Positions 36,189 to 45,716 of a stretch of 64,000 nucleotides of DNA are shown here, in pieces. The notes under the pieces are model-generated. The model did not search any database and was not told the origin of the DNA. It worked only from the letters and a program-made list of their open reading frames with translations. A program made the translations under genes and the position numbers. Source of the DNA: Leptospira saintgironsiae (lineage in GTDB: Bacteria > Spirochaetota > Leptospiria > Leptospirales > Leptospiraceae); assembly GCF_002811765.1 (NCBI RefSeq), contig NZ_NPDR01000006.1:228981-292980 (forward strand), in the 5' to 3' direction. Numbering within the stretch: position 1 is the stretch's first letter; the number at the start of each line of letters is the position of its first letter.

Positions 36189-39100
36189 ATGTCTAAATCC
36201 TCCTTTTCTTTCTTTGCTAAGATCATTTTAATCTTATTACTATTTGTCAATTGTGGACAGGAGAACCTTCAAAGTTCTATTCAATCCGCATTACTCCAAT
36301 TATTATCCGAAAACCTCGGTACAACTACTGGAAACTCTATACTCCCGGGAAAATCTCTTAGCTTGAATGGAACACGTGTTCCGCCTCTGGTTGGTACCGT
36401 ACTGGATCCTAGTAATAATGGAACGACCATTGGAATTGCTACGGAAAATGCTTCCGTTCCGAATTTGATCCTCTTATATGCTAGTAATAATAAACCTTTT
36501 GCAGTGGATGCGAATGGGGACGGTATTTTAGACTATTATCTTTGCTTTGGGGGAAGTGGAAGTGTTACTCTAAATACGGGCATCAATTGTTCAGGTGGCC
36601 AAGTAGTCGTAATTACTACTCATGGATTCGATACGAATTTAGATGGTGTAGCAGATAATCCTATTCTTTCTGATATTGCCGGCGATTCTACCAATCCGAG
36701 CAGTTTAATCAGTCCTACCCCAGGTTTGTATGGTGGTAGCCAATCTGTAACTATCAACTGTTCTGATAATGTTGCCCCAGGTAATATTGTTTATACAACA
36801 GATGGTTCGGTCCCAGCCTTTTCACCTTTGAATGGAAAGGTTACGAATCCGCCTCGTGCTTCATTTACTGTCGGAGGAGCGGGAGACGGTAGCTATACGA
36901 TTAAATATAGATGTAGGGATTTTGCTGGGAATATAGAGAGTGTCCAAACTGCAGTCTACCAGATTAACCATAATATTCCGATCATTTCCATTACTAGCGC
37001 TTTATCTTCCGCATATCTTAGCGTGAATTCCGGTTCGATTCAATCTGCAAATGTATCTTGGCAGTCTAGCCAGTCCGGTTCTTATTCGATTCGCTTGAAT
37101 GCGACCAGTTGTAGTGATGGGACCGTTTTGAATAGTGGAACAGCGACAGCAAATACCAATATTTCATCTACTATCTTGGCAAGTCAGTTGAGCTTAGGTT
37201 CCAATTCCGTCTATCTTTGTGTAACTTCGGGTTTAAGTGGACATTCGCTTTTAACTATTACTCGGGACGATACTGCTCCATCTATTACTCCGAATCCTGG
37301 CGCTGGAACGTATGGATCTTCCCCCCAGAACATTCAGTTGAGTTGTAATGATACAAGCAGTTGTAAAATAGCTTATACGTTAGACGGTTCAGATCCGTCC
37401 ATCAATCCGGTAACTGGTGTAATATCGAATGGTAACCTTTATTCCGGCTCTTCGATCGGACTTTCGAACGGTTCAACAGAAATAAGATCAGTAGCGAGAG
37501 ACAGTGCTGGAAATATTTCGACCATTCTTAGTTCTACATACGCTATTAATTCTTCAGTTGCGACTGTGACTGTAAATGCTTATATTCCTGCGAGTAAAGC
37601 AGTCAATTCCAACTCCGGCTCTACAGTTCAAATTAATTGGCAGGCAAGTCTATCAGGTTTTTATAAAATATACATTGGATCGTCTGCCACTTGCAACTCT
37701 GGTACTTTGGCCACAGGAACGAACGTAGGTGGTACAGCAACAGCTAATGTCCAAGTATCGTCCATTCTGGATAATTCCAATTTTGTAAACGGATCCAATA
37801 CGGTTTTGATCTGTGTTGCTAATGCAAGTTTGGATCCTCAATACGGAAGTCTGAGTACGACGATTACCAAGGATAGTGTGTTGCCTACAGTTTCATCTTC
37901 TATTCCGGCAAATAACGGATTGGGTATCGCCGTATCACCTGCCGCATTAACGATCCAATTTAGCGAATCGATGGACGCGACTTTGATCCCTGCTTCTGAT
38001 TCCAATCTATGTCCATCTACAGCGCCGACGACTCCTGCTGCGATTACGGCTTACATATATGATGGATTAGGTTTGAATTGTACTGATGTTTCGGCAAAAT
38101 TCACTTGGGCAGATACAAATAAAACTAAGCTTGTGGTAGATCTTTCTTGGATTAATTATCCAGAGAATACTAAGGTTTTACTTTCTTTTCCGAGCACCTA
38201 TATTAAAGACCTTGCAGGAAACGCGATAGCTTCCGATGTAAACATAAGCTTTACGACTACGAAAGAACCGAAAAAATTCCCAGTTTTGAAGACGGGCCAG
38301 GCTTCCTGTTCGGATGCTAATGGAAATCCTATTCCATGCGCTGGAACCGGCCAAGATGGGGATTATACAAGCAAGAACACTGGCAGAAGTTATACCGGGC
38401 CAACTAATATTGGCGCTGCTTATATTACTACTGATGTTTCTACAGGTTTAATTTGGAAAACTTGCGCTTTGGGATGGGAAGTACAAACCGGAACTCCAAA
38501 TACATGCGTGCAAAATACATCTGGTTCTTTAGGACCTTGGCCATTTTACAATGACAATAGCCAGACTACTCCACTTCTTTCTGCAGTAAACGCCTGCTCT
38601 AGTTTAAACCTTTCCAACTACGGTAATATTTCAAATTGGAGATTGCCAACAGCTTCTGAGCTTAATACTCTACCTACCTATGGCTCAGGAAGCACGCCAG
38701 CAATCAATACTACAGCATTCTTAAGCACATCCAGCGGTTCGCTTTCTACATATTGGGCTAATTATTGGAGTGCTACATCTTATTTTGGTGACCCATACTA
38801 TTCGTGGGCTACAGTCTTTAGTGACGGCTCCGCAACGACTTCCGTTAAGCCGACTTCTAACGGGATCTTCTGTGTCTCTTCTTCTAATTCTCATTCTGCA
38901 CAGATATCTTTTACAATCAATAAGGTTGCTGGAGTGGAAAATGGTACGGTTACGGATAATGTGACCGGCTTGACTTGGCAAAAATGTACGAACGGATTGT
39001 CCGGAACTAGTTGTAATACAGGTTCGGCGACCGGTTCGACTTGGACCACAGCTTTAGCAAGTTGTAATGCCTTAACTCTCGCTGGTAAGACTTGGAGATT

Positions 39101-39320
39101 GCCAAATATCAATGAGTTGAGATCAATTATGGATTATTCAAAGGCCAATCCTTCGGTGGATACAATATATTTCCCCGGAACATTATCAAATTACTATTGG
39201 TCTTCTACTTCATATTCACCTTCGCCTTCGAACGCATGGTATGTTCATTTTAATCGAGGTTTAGTCAGTCCTTTTGCAGCAAAGAGTAACTCGTATTTCA
39301 TACGTTGCGTTACCGATTAA
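36189..39320 (+). CDS. Large lipoprotein with Ig/chitobiase-like and two DUF1566 domains
   Basis: About 1,043 residues from the ATG at 36189 (the frame is open from 36069; start not certain). Signal peptide with lipobox LLFVNC. Order: a region with two D-x-N-x-D-G calcium-like loops (VDANGDGILDYY, DTNLDGVADN). Then chitobiase/hexosaminidase C-like segments (IVYTTDGSVPAFSP and IAYTLDGSDPS), an Ig-like Big_5 domain (IQFSESMD). Finally two DUF1566 domains, about residues 745-905 and 912-1043, each with W-R-L-P-x-x-x-E-L and YWS(A/S)TSY. I infer a surface lipoprotein. It precedes the efflux operon by 97 bases and is paralogous to the gene at 54.9 kb. Confidence 0.85.
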   Translation: MSKSSFSFFAKIILILLLFVNCGQENLQSSIQSALLQLLSENLGTTTGNSILPGKSLSLNGTRVPPLVGTVLDPSNNGTTIGIATENASVPNLILLYASNNKPFAVDANGDGILDYYLCFGGSGSVTLNTGINCSGGQVVVITTHGFDTNLDGVADNPILSDIAGDSTNPSSLISPTPGLYGGSQSVTINCSDNVAPGNIVYTTDGSVPAFSPLNGKVTNPPRASFTVGGAGDGSYTIKYRCRDFAGNIESVQTAVYQINHNIPIISITSALSSAYLSVNSGSIQSANVSWQSSQSGSYSIRLNATSCSDGTVLNSGTATANTNISSTILASQLSLGSNSVYLCVTSGLSGHSLLTITRDDTAPSITPNPGAGTYGSSPQNIQLSCNDTSSCKIAYTLDGSDPSINPVTGVISNGNLYSGSSIGLSNGSTEIRSVARDSAGNISTILSSTYAINSSVATVTVNAYIPASKAVNSNSGSTVQINWQASLSGFYKIYIGSSATCNSGTLATGTNVGGTATANVQVSSILDNSNFVNGSNTVLICVANASLDPQYGSLSTTITKDSVLPTVSSSIPANNGLGIAVSPAALTIQFSESMDATLIPASDSNLCPSTAPTTPAAITAYIYDGLGLNCTDVSAKFTWADTNKTKLVVDLSWINYPENTKVLLSFPSTYIKDLAGNAIASDVNISFTTTKEPKKFPVLKTGQASCSDANGNPIPCAGTGQDGDYTSKNTGRSYTGPTNIGAAYITTDVSTGLIWKTCALGWEVQTGTPNTCVQNTSGSLGPWPFYNDNSQTTPLLSAVNACSSLNLSNYGNISNWRLPTASELNTLPTYGSGSTPAINTTAFLSTSSGSLSTYWANYWSATSYFGDPYYSWATVFSDGSATTSVKPTSNGIFCVSSSNSHSAQISFTINKVAGVENGTVTDNVTGLTWQKCTNGLSGTSCNTGSATGSTWTTALASCNALTLAGKTWRLPNINELRSIMDYSKANPSVDTIYFPGTLSNYYWSSTSYSPSPSNAWYVHFNRGLVSPFAAKSNSYFIRCVTD

Positions 39321-39417
39321 GTGAATTGGGAAATATTATTGTGAATATGGCCTTCATTTTTAAGAGTCTTTCATAAGTGGGATGGTAATTCGAAATACTA
39401 TGTCGTTGAGGAATTTT

Positions 39418-41025
39418 ATGCGGATATTGTCTGAAAAGATAATTTATTTTGTTCGTTTGAGAACGATTCAAGTTTTTATAATATTGACTTTACTCTTTTT
39501 CTTTCGTTCGGTTTCTCCTCAAGCCGTAATGCAGAATCGTGGAAATGTAGAAAGAGTTAGGATACATATGAATATGGACCAAGCTGTTCTGATTGGGACT
39601 ACGAATAATATTATTCTGAGAACTCTGGATTCTAAAAAAGAAATCGCGAAGATGGTGATTGCCGAAAGGTGGAGAGAATTCCTTCCTAAAGTTGGAGTTC
39701 AGTATCTGGGTTTAAGGAATGTTAACACTGGTTCTTCCGATAACCTTTATAATGATGTTCGCTTAACAGTCCAACAACTTGTATTTGACGGGGGAGAAGC
39801 CGGTCTCCAGGTAGAAGTCGCCAAATTAAATGACCTTTTGAACGAACAAGATTTCAAAATCAATTCTGCAAAGGTCAAATTAGAAATCCAAAAAGCATAC
39901 ATGAAAGCTCTAGCTGCTAAGGGAAAAATCCTATTAGGCCGCAAGTCGATAGAGAAGATGGAAGAATCTTTGAGGAAATCTAAGGTAGAATTCAGCCAAG
40001 GACTTATTACAAAAGTTCAGTTGATGGAAGTTTCGAATAAAATCAAGCAAGCACAATTTACTTTTCTGAAATTTAAGAACGAATCTAACCAAGCCCTTTT
40101 GGAATTGAAGCAAGTTTTGTCTTTAGACTTTCATGTGGATATTGATCTTGAAGAAAATATCTATACCGATTTCGCAATTACTGAACCTATCTTCGATATA
40201 GAAGAAACGATTATTCGAGCTATTAATACTCGAGAAGATTTGAAAAAATCTCAGGTTGTTGTTCGAAAACTTAAGAATGAGAAAAAAATAGCGGATAATT
40301 ACTGGATCCCTAAACTTTATTTAGGTGGTTACGCCGGTAAGAACGGTAATGAATTTCCGCTGCGTCATGATATTTACGGGGTTAATTTTAATTTCGTTAT
40401 GCCTCTTGGTAGTTCGGTCGTTCAATCGAACGGAAGTATGGGGGTTCAGAAAGATGGAACGGGTATCCAAACATATCCCGGTTTTGGTAACCAAACTGTT
40501 GGGCCTGGGTTAAACGGATATGAATCCAGCACGATCAAGTTTTTCGATAATATGGCTTATTCCCGTAAGATCATGGAAGGTGAAGTACAATTATCCGAAG
40601 CGGTCTTAAGCCTTAAGAACATGGAAAATCAAGTGGCAGTTGAGGTGCAAAAAAGTTTGGACCGTACTACAGAGGCCTGGGAGCTATTAAAGATCTCGAA
40701 TTCGAGAGTTCTGTTGAATTGGGAAGCATTAAAAATTAGTAATACTAAGATGAACGTGGGTCAATCTAAGAAGGAAGATCTTTTGAATTCTGAATTAGAT
40801 TTTGTCCGTGCAGAGCAGGAATTGACCGACTCTTTAGTAGGTTATATGATTAGCTGCTATGAAGCATCTTATGTTGCTAATGTGGATGTAACGCAGAGAA
40901 AACTGATCCAATTTCAGAAAGGAAGAGGAAACTCCCTAATCGGCGCGTTATTGCAAGGGAAAGATCCGAGAAAAGCAGCAGCTGTAGATTCCAATGATGG
41001 GGCTTCGTTCCCTGGTGCGAATTAA
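39418..41025 (+). CDS. TolC-family outer-membrane efflux protein
   Basis: Outer-membrane channel component, 535 residues. The start at 39418 is set by GAGGA 6 bases upstream and gives a signal peptide (VRLRTIQVFIILTLLFFFRS). The remainder has the helix-turn-helix coiled-coil repeat of OEPs (two large helical halves, each ending in a LL-x-L-x-L or DLL-NSELDFVRAEQEL element), plus a beta-rich loop insertion near residue 330-380 with GYAGKNGNEFPLRHDIYG and ending GPGLNGYESS. The C-terminus is extended. It begins an operon whose downstream genes encode the matching adaptor and RND pump. Confidence 0.85.
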   Translation: MRILSEKIIYFVRLRTIQVFIILTLLFFFRSVSPQAVMQNRGNVERVRIHMNMDQAVLIGTTNNIILRTLDSKKEIAKMVIAERWREFLPKVGVQYLGLRNVNTGSSDNLYNDVRLTVQQLVFDGGEAGLQVEVAKLNDLLNEQDFKINSAKVKLEIQKAYMKALAAKGKILLGRKSIEKMEESLRKSKVEFSQGLITKVQLMEVSNKIKQAQFTFLKFKNESNQALLELKQVLSLDFHVDIDLEENIYTDFAITEPIFDIEETIIRAINTREDLKKSQVVVRKLKNEKKIADNYWIPKLYLGGYAGKNGNEFPLRHDIYGVNFNFVMPLGSSVVQSNGSMGVQKDGTGIQTYPGFGNQTVGPGLNGYESSTIKFFDNMAYSRKIMEGEVQLSEAVLSLKNMENQVAVEVQKSLDRTTEAWELLKISNSRVLLNWEALKISNTKMNVGQSKKEDLLNSELDFVRAEQELTDSLVGYMISCYEASYVANVDVTQRKLIQFQKGRGNSLIGALLQGKDPRKAAAVDSNDGASFPGAN

Positions 41026-41054
41026 GTAGGGGAAAACGAGGAAAGTATATTTAT

Positions 41055-42833
41055 ATGAAAAAATTTTTAGTCATAGGATTGATCATTGTTGCAGCATTAA
41101 CTAATTGTGATTCAGTTTCGAAAAATTTATTAAAAGTCGATCCCTTTATCGGAGAGACAGAGCCACCCAAAGTTATCTTTAGTAATCCCGCTTCGGGGAT
41201 GCAAAATTTACCGACGAACCAATCGTTTTCTATTGGGTTTAGTCGCCCTATGAATATCAATAGTTGTCAGATCGCATTTACGATCTCTCCATCGACTCCC
41301 GGATTTTTTAGCAATACTGCAGGTTTAATTTTAACTTTCACTCCTACTTCTGCTTTGAATGCAGGGACATACACTATTAATCTTACGAAAGCTTGCGAAG
41401 ATCCGGACGGTATGGATATTCAGAATCCGTTTAGTGCTTCTGTGGCCATAGGAACTTCGACTGGAAGTTTGGGTTCTAATCCAACGATCTCCGGTATGTA
41501 CGTGTATGCCGGTACTTCTTCTGCATGTAACACTTCGAATGCTGCGTTAACCGATTTTTTGAATGGGAACGTACAGAATGCCTGTATGGGAAACCCTTCT
41601 CAAAATCAAATTCTGATCAATTTTTCTCGTCCGATGAATACTCAAACTACGAATTCGGCAATTTCGATCAGTCCTAGCGTTTCCGGAAGTTATACATGGA
41701 GCTCGAACACGATCCTTACAATTACTTTAGACTCTGCGTTAAATCTGAATCAACGTTATACTGTCGTGGTAGGAGCATCCGCCACAGATCAGAATAATAT
41801 AGCAATGAAACAATCAGTTCAGTCGAGTTTTTATGTTGGGTCGGGTAATGCGAATCCAAGTGTTTCTTCCATGACCGTCTTGAGCGGTTCTCAAGCTGGT
41901 TGCCAGGCAGGAATCGGAAGTGCGACTAATTTTTTAACGAGCACTGTGAATAATGGCTGTGTGGGAAATCCTACGAATAATACGATTACATTCAACTTTA
42001 CTACTCCGATGGATACTCAGAGCACTCAAAATGCCGTTTCTTTTTCTCCTAACATTCCGGGTAGTTTTAGCTGGTCGAATGGAAACCAAACCCTTACCTT
42101 AGTTTCGGATTCTACTTTGTCGTATGGTACTCGTTACGAAGTTGGTGTTGGAACATCTGCTCAGTCGTCCAGTTTGATCTCAATGCAACAAGCTGTGGTC
42201 GGAAGCTTTGTGGCGGGAGCGCTAACTTCGGCTCCGATTGTTCAAGCAGTCGGTTTAGCTAGTCAAACCGGAGCACCTGGTTGTTCGACTACGTATCCAG
42301 GAACAGGAAGTTCTACCGGCGGAGATTGGAATTTAGGATTCTGTTGGTGGGATTCTTCTTTACCAGTTCTTTCTCCGAGTTCGTATAAATTTAGAGGTGG
42401 AGATGATGGTGCGTCGACAGCCACATCCTGTGCAGATCAAACCACAGACAATTTTAGGTTGGTTTTCAATAACTATATGGATACGGGAGCCACAGCAAGC
42501 GCAGTTTCTTTGACTAGGGTTTCTGGGACTTCAACAGTAATTCGTTTGTCTACTTGGAGTTGGAGCGATTGTCAGGTCTCTTATCCGTTCGGTTGTAGAG
42601 TGTTAGATTTGAAATTTGCCGAAATCGAATCCAGTTGCGGTGGTAACGGAGCATTTGGTCCTTCAGGCGATTATAATCTCACAAGAGCTGGATTGGATTT
42701 TACAAATGCGTATGCTCCGATTGGGGTCGATCCGAACAGTCCGGTGTATATGATCGAAGTAAATAGTTCAGCAACGGATGTAAATGGTCGTAGTTTGAGT
42801 TCTCCTTTCACATTCTCAGCGGTGAGTCAGTAA
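41055..42833 (+). CDS. Lipoprotein with Ig-like (Big_5) repeats
   Basis: 592 residues; signal peptide ends LTNC. The mature chain has at least three Big_5-type modules of about 110-120 residues, each beginning with F-x-F-S/T-R/T-P-M-(D/N) (SFSIGFSRPMN, ILINFSRPMNT, ITFNFTTPMDT). A fourth, more degenerate one follows with VFNNYMDTG and a C-terminal region rich in Cys and Gly (CRVLDLKFAEIESSCGGNG). The repeats recall adhesins and secretion accessory proteins. Its gene directly follows the TolC-like gene in a tight operon (29 bases) and abuts the next gene without a gap. Confidence 0.8.
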   Translation: MKKFLVIGLIIVAALTNCDSVSKNLLKVDPFIGETEPPKVIFSNPASGMQNLPTNQSFSIGFSRPMNINSCQIAFTISPSTPGFFSNTAGLILTFTPTSALNAGTYTINLTKACEDPDGMDIQNPFSASVAIGTSTGSLGSNPTISGMYVYAGTSSACNTSNAALTDFLNGNVQNACMGNPSQNQILINFSRPMNTQTTNSAISISPSVSGSYTWSSNTILTITLDSALNLNQRYTVVVGASATDQNNIAMKQSVQSSFYVGSGNANPSVSSMTVLSGSQAGCQAGIGSATNFLTSTVNNGCVGNPTNNTITFNFTTPMDTQSTQNAVSFSPNIPGSFSWSNGNQTLTLVSDSTLSYGTRYEVGVGTSAQSSSLISMQQAVVGSFVAGALTSAPIVQAVGLASQTGAPGCSTTYPGTGSSTGGDWNLGFCWWDSSLPVLSPSSYKFRGGDDGASTATSCADQTTDNFRLVFNNYMDTGATASAVSLTRVSGTSTVIRLSTWSWSDCQVSYPFGCRVLDLKFAEIESSCGGNGAFGPSGDYNLTRAGLDFTNAYAPIGVDPNSPVYMIEVNSSATDVNGRSLSSPFTFSAVSQ

Positions 42834-43532
42834 ATGTTTTTTAAAAAGTACATAATTCTTTCAATTATTCTAATATTCTTTTTCGTAAATTGTTCTTATT
42901 CCGGTTTTTTGAATTCCGGTTCAATGAGGATTGCGATTAAAAAAGAATCTGTCAAATCTACCTATCTTTTGGGTTATATAGAAAACCGAGATAACCATTT
43001 CGACCCATATAATACTAAGAACTTATCGAATATGCTTAAGTTCGAACTTTTGAATGCGGGCTATGGTATCCTGGTTTTGGACGACTATATCAAAGTCAGC
43101 GAAGATTCGGCGTCGAAGGAGCTTGCGAGCAAGAAGGAACCAAAAGATATTTTAGCCCAATTGGCGGAAAACGCTAAGATGAGCGGAGCTGGAGCAAGTC
43201 CTGGTGGGCAAGAACCGGGATTTTTATCCCCGGATTTCAGTTCTAAATTATTAAGAGAATCTGAAATTAAGACGGTTCAAGCAGTTACACGTTTTGATTT
43301 TTTTATCCAGGGAGCTCTTGCGATGAACGATAATCGTAAAATACTGGATAAGATCGAAAATGGGATCCTATTTTTGGAAATATTCGATAAAAACGGGAAA
43401 TTTGTGAGTGGTATAAATTATACAGTTGAAGGTAGAACCTTAACTGAAGCGGAACTTTTGAAATCCATTTGTAGTCGAGTCATCGACAAATTGGAAAAAA
43501 GAGAAGAACCTAAACCGTGGTGGAAATTTTAA
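42834..43532 (+). CDS. Predicted lipoprotein with LpoB/CsgG-like pattern
   Basis: 232 residues; signal peptide ILIFFFVNC. The mature part contains YLLGYIENRDNHFDPYNTKN and LLNAGYGILVLDDY, an arrangement that recalls LpoB and the CsgG-type fold (G-x-I-x-N-r-x(n)-d-x-L-x(n)-a-L-x(2)-G). The middle is polar with a repeat-like S/G/A patch. The match is loose. Its place next to the Ig lipoprotein and before a TPR lipoprotein suggests it is an accessory of the exporter or a peptidoglycan-linked anchor. Confidence 0.7.
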   Translation: MFFKKYIILSIILIFFFVNCSYSGFLNSGSMRIAIKKESVKSTYLLGYIENRDNHFDPYNTKNLSNMLKFELLNAGYGILVLDDYIKVSEDSASKELASKKEPKDILAQLAENAKMSGAGASPGGQEPGFLSPDFSSKLLRESEIKTVQAVTRFDFFIQGALAMNDNRKILDKIENGILFLEIFDKNGKFVSGINYTVEGRTLTEAELLKSICSRVIDKLEKREEPKPWWKF

Positions 43533-43541
43533 CAAATATAT

Positions 43542-44138
43542 ATGCATTTGAAACGACCTTTTTTAATTCTTCTTTTTCTATCTTTAATTTTTATCTCCTC
43601 ATGCGGCAGTAACGATAAAGCCTTAGAGGAAAAATATGCCAAGGCTATGAATCTTTTTTGGGTCAATAAAAGATCCGAAGCTTTAAAAATCCTAAACGAG
43701 ATCCATAAGGAAGATCCGGAATATAAAGATACGTTATTCGTAATGGGAAAAATCAACTATTACGATCTGAAATTTCCAGAAGCTAAGAAATACTTTGAAG
43801 AAATATATAATAAGAATCCGGAAAATTTAACGGCATTACTTTGGATCTTAAAATGCCAATTTGCTTCCGGGATTCGTGACCAGTCGATTTTCGAAAATCT
43901 TCAAACATTTATGAAAAGAGATCCGAGTAATCTAGAGGCTTTGTATATTGGTGGTAGGATTTTAGAAGAAGCGGGTAAGACGGATTTGGCAATCCAGAAT
44001 TATTCGCAAATGGTTTTGCAGACCCCGCAGATAGCCCTCGCACATAAACAGTTGTCGGGAATTTACAAAAGAGCGAATGTCGCCCAGAAGGCCGATTTTC
44101 ACTTTAAACAGTTCCAGGCTTTAACCAGAAAAGAATAA
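43542..44138 (+). CDS. TPR-repeat lipoprotein
   Basis: 198 residues; lipobox FISSC. After the lipid cysteine come about four tetratricopeptide-type helix pairs (EEKYAKAMNLFWVNKRSEAL, PEAKKYFEEIYNKNPENLTA, PSNLEALYIGGRILEEAGKT, ALAHKQLSGIYKRANVAQKA). TPRs here would serve as docking surface for another envelope protein. It is the fourth gene of the operon, 9 bases behind the LpoB-like gene. Confidence 0.85.
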   Translation: MHLKRPFLILLFLSLIFISSCGSNDKALEEKYAKAMNLFWVNKRSEALKILNEIHKEDPEYKDTLFVMGKINYYDLKFPEAKKYFEEIYNKNPENLTALLWILKCQFASGIRDQSIFENLQTFMKRDPSNLEALYIGGRILEEAGKTDLAIQNYSQMVLQTPQIALAHKQLSGIYKRANVAQKADFHFKQFQALTRKE

Positions 44139-44192
44139 GTAGCCAAATTTTCGGCTAATCACTTTTCGAACGGACAGTTCGTAGAGAATATT

Positions 44193-45716
44193 ATGGATCT
44201 ATTGAAGTTATTATTTTCCAACAAAGTTTTTCGATTTATCGTAATCGGTATTACGATCTACCTCGCCAGCTTTTTCATCTATTCCAAGGCAACGAGAGGA
44301 GCCAGGGCAAACCAGTTCGTAACTAAGGCCGGAGATATAGTATTCAAACCTGCTCACGCTGTTTTCGGGAAACCGAATCGGTCTGAAAGTTTCGAAGAAA
44401 GAGGAGCGGAAGGAGGAACCTTTGGAGAAGCAGGCGACCTTCAAAACGCTCCTTCTATCGGTGCGTTAAACGTAGAGCAACGTATGATCTCTCCTAATAT
44501 CGATGTTTCCGGTTTAGTGGATTTTGAAAGTAAAGCGGATATATTCTCTAAGATCGGCGGAAGGTTGGAAAAAATATTCGTTCAAGAAGGAGAGGAAGTC
44601 TCTTTAGGACAAAAGGTATTTCAAGTCGAAAGTCTTCAGATGGAACTTGAGTTGATGAAGCAGCAGGCGACTTTAGAAGCCTCTCGATCCCAGGCTCGCT
44701 TAGCAAAAGAAAAATGGGAAAAAGCTAAAATGAATGTATATGGCTTACTCCAGGAAAAGGAAAAAAGCGAAGCTATATACGAAAAGGTAAAAGAAGAACT
44801 TGAGAAAGCCAGAGCCACTTTTTTTGCCCTCGAAGAGGTTTATAAGGTCGGGGGCCTTAGTAAAGAAGAGTTTGAGATCGCTAAACTTGGATTAACTACA
44901 AAGGAAACTGCGCTAGGGGTAGCTAAAAGGGATAATGAAATCCGGAGCATAGGATTGACCGACGAGGATATCGTTCAAAACGGTTATGTACTCCCGCGTT
45001 CTAAAGAAGAGAAACTAAATCTTTTCAAGGAAATTAATACTAAAATAGAAAGAGCAGAATACGAGGCCATGGAAGGGGTTTGTAGATCTCATGAGGCCCA
45101 GGTGAACTCCACCAAAACTATGCTGAAGGAAGTTATAGTTTATTCTCCTATGAAGGGTGTAGTCGCTAAGAAGTATAAGTCCGAAGGAGAACTTCTTGGA
45201 GGAGCGTCGGGTAATCAAGCGGTTCTCACCATCATCAATATCAATAAAGTGTATGCAGTTTTTAATATTACGGAAACCGAATCTACCATTTTGAAAAAAG
45301 GAATGCGTGTCGATTTTTTTGCAGATGTTTTTCCTGATATAAAATTTTCAGGGAAAGTAACTTTGGTGAGTCCTTTAGTGGATCAGAAAGCACATACTGT
45401 AGAAGTCAGGGCGATCGTAGAGAATGTAGGCAGAAAATTAAAGCCTGGAATGTTTATCAGAGCGAATATCGTACTCGGGAATCCGACCCCTACTATTCTC
45501 CTTCCTTCGATTGCTTTGTTAGCGAACGAGGGAGATAAATCTTCCGTTTTCATCTTTAAAGAAGGTCGTTGTTATAGCACCGAGGTTAAAGTAGGAAAAA
45601 AATATGGGAATGATATAGAAATTCTCCAGGGGCTCCAGCAGAACGATGTCGTTCTTTTAGAAAAACTTTCCCAATTGAGGGACGGCATGCCCGTAACACC
45701 TTCTTTCAGTAGATAA
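44193..45716 (+). CDS. Efflux RND periplasmic adaptor subunit
   Basis: Membrane-fusion protein, 507 residues, joining the inner-membrane RND pump to TolC. One N-terminal membrane anchor (FRFIVIGITIYLASFFIYS) with a long charged linker. A lipoyl-like half motif (GGRLEKIFVQEGEEVSLGQKV), a long coiled coil (about residues 140-260, rich in EKEKSEAIYEKVKEELEKA) and the second lipoyl half (VYSPMKGVVAKKYKSEGEL). Beta-barrel and membrane-proximal domains follow (LKPGMFIRANIVLGNPTPT). The coiled-coil tip is expected to bind TolC. Its stop codon and the RND start are adjacent. Confidence 0.92.
   Translation: MDLLKLLFSNKVFRFIVIGITIYLASFFIYSKATRGARANQFVTKAGDIVFKPAHAVFGKPNRSESFEERGAEGGTFGEAGDLQNAPSIGALNVEQRMISPNIDVSGLVDFESKADIFSKIGGRLEKIFVQEGEEVSLGQKVFQVESLQMELELMKQQATLEASRSQARLAKEKWEKAKMNVYGLLQEKEKSEAIYEKVKEELEKARATFFALEEVYKVGGLSKEEFEIAKLGLTTKETALGVAKRDNEIRSIGLTDEDIVQNGYVLPRSKEEKLNLFKEINTKIERAEYEAMEGVCRSHEAQVNSTKTMLKEVIVYSPMKGVVAKKYKSEGELLGGASGNQAVLTIININKVYAVFNITETESTILKKGMRVDFFADVFPDIKFSGKVTLVSPLVDQKAHTVEVRAIVENVGRKLKPGMFIRANIVLGNPTPTILLPSIALLANEGDKSSVFIFKEGRCYSTEVKVGKKYGNDIEILQGLQQNDVVLLEKLSQLRDGMPVTPSFSR

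Noticed and set aside
38721..38981. Reverse-strand open frame inside the DUF1566 region
   Set aside because: It is a mirror frame of a strong plus-strand protein; many similar shadows lie in other genes.
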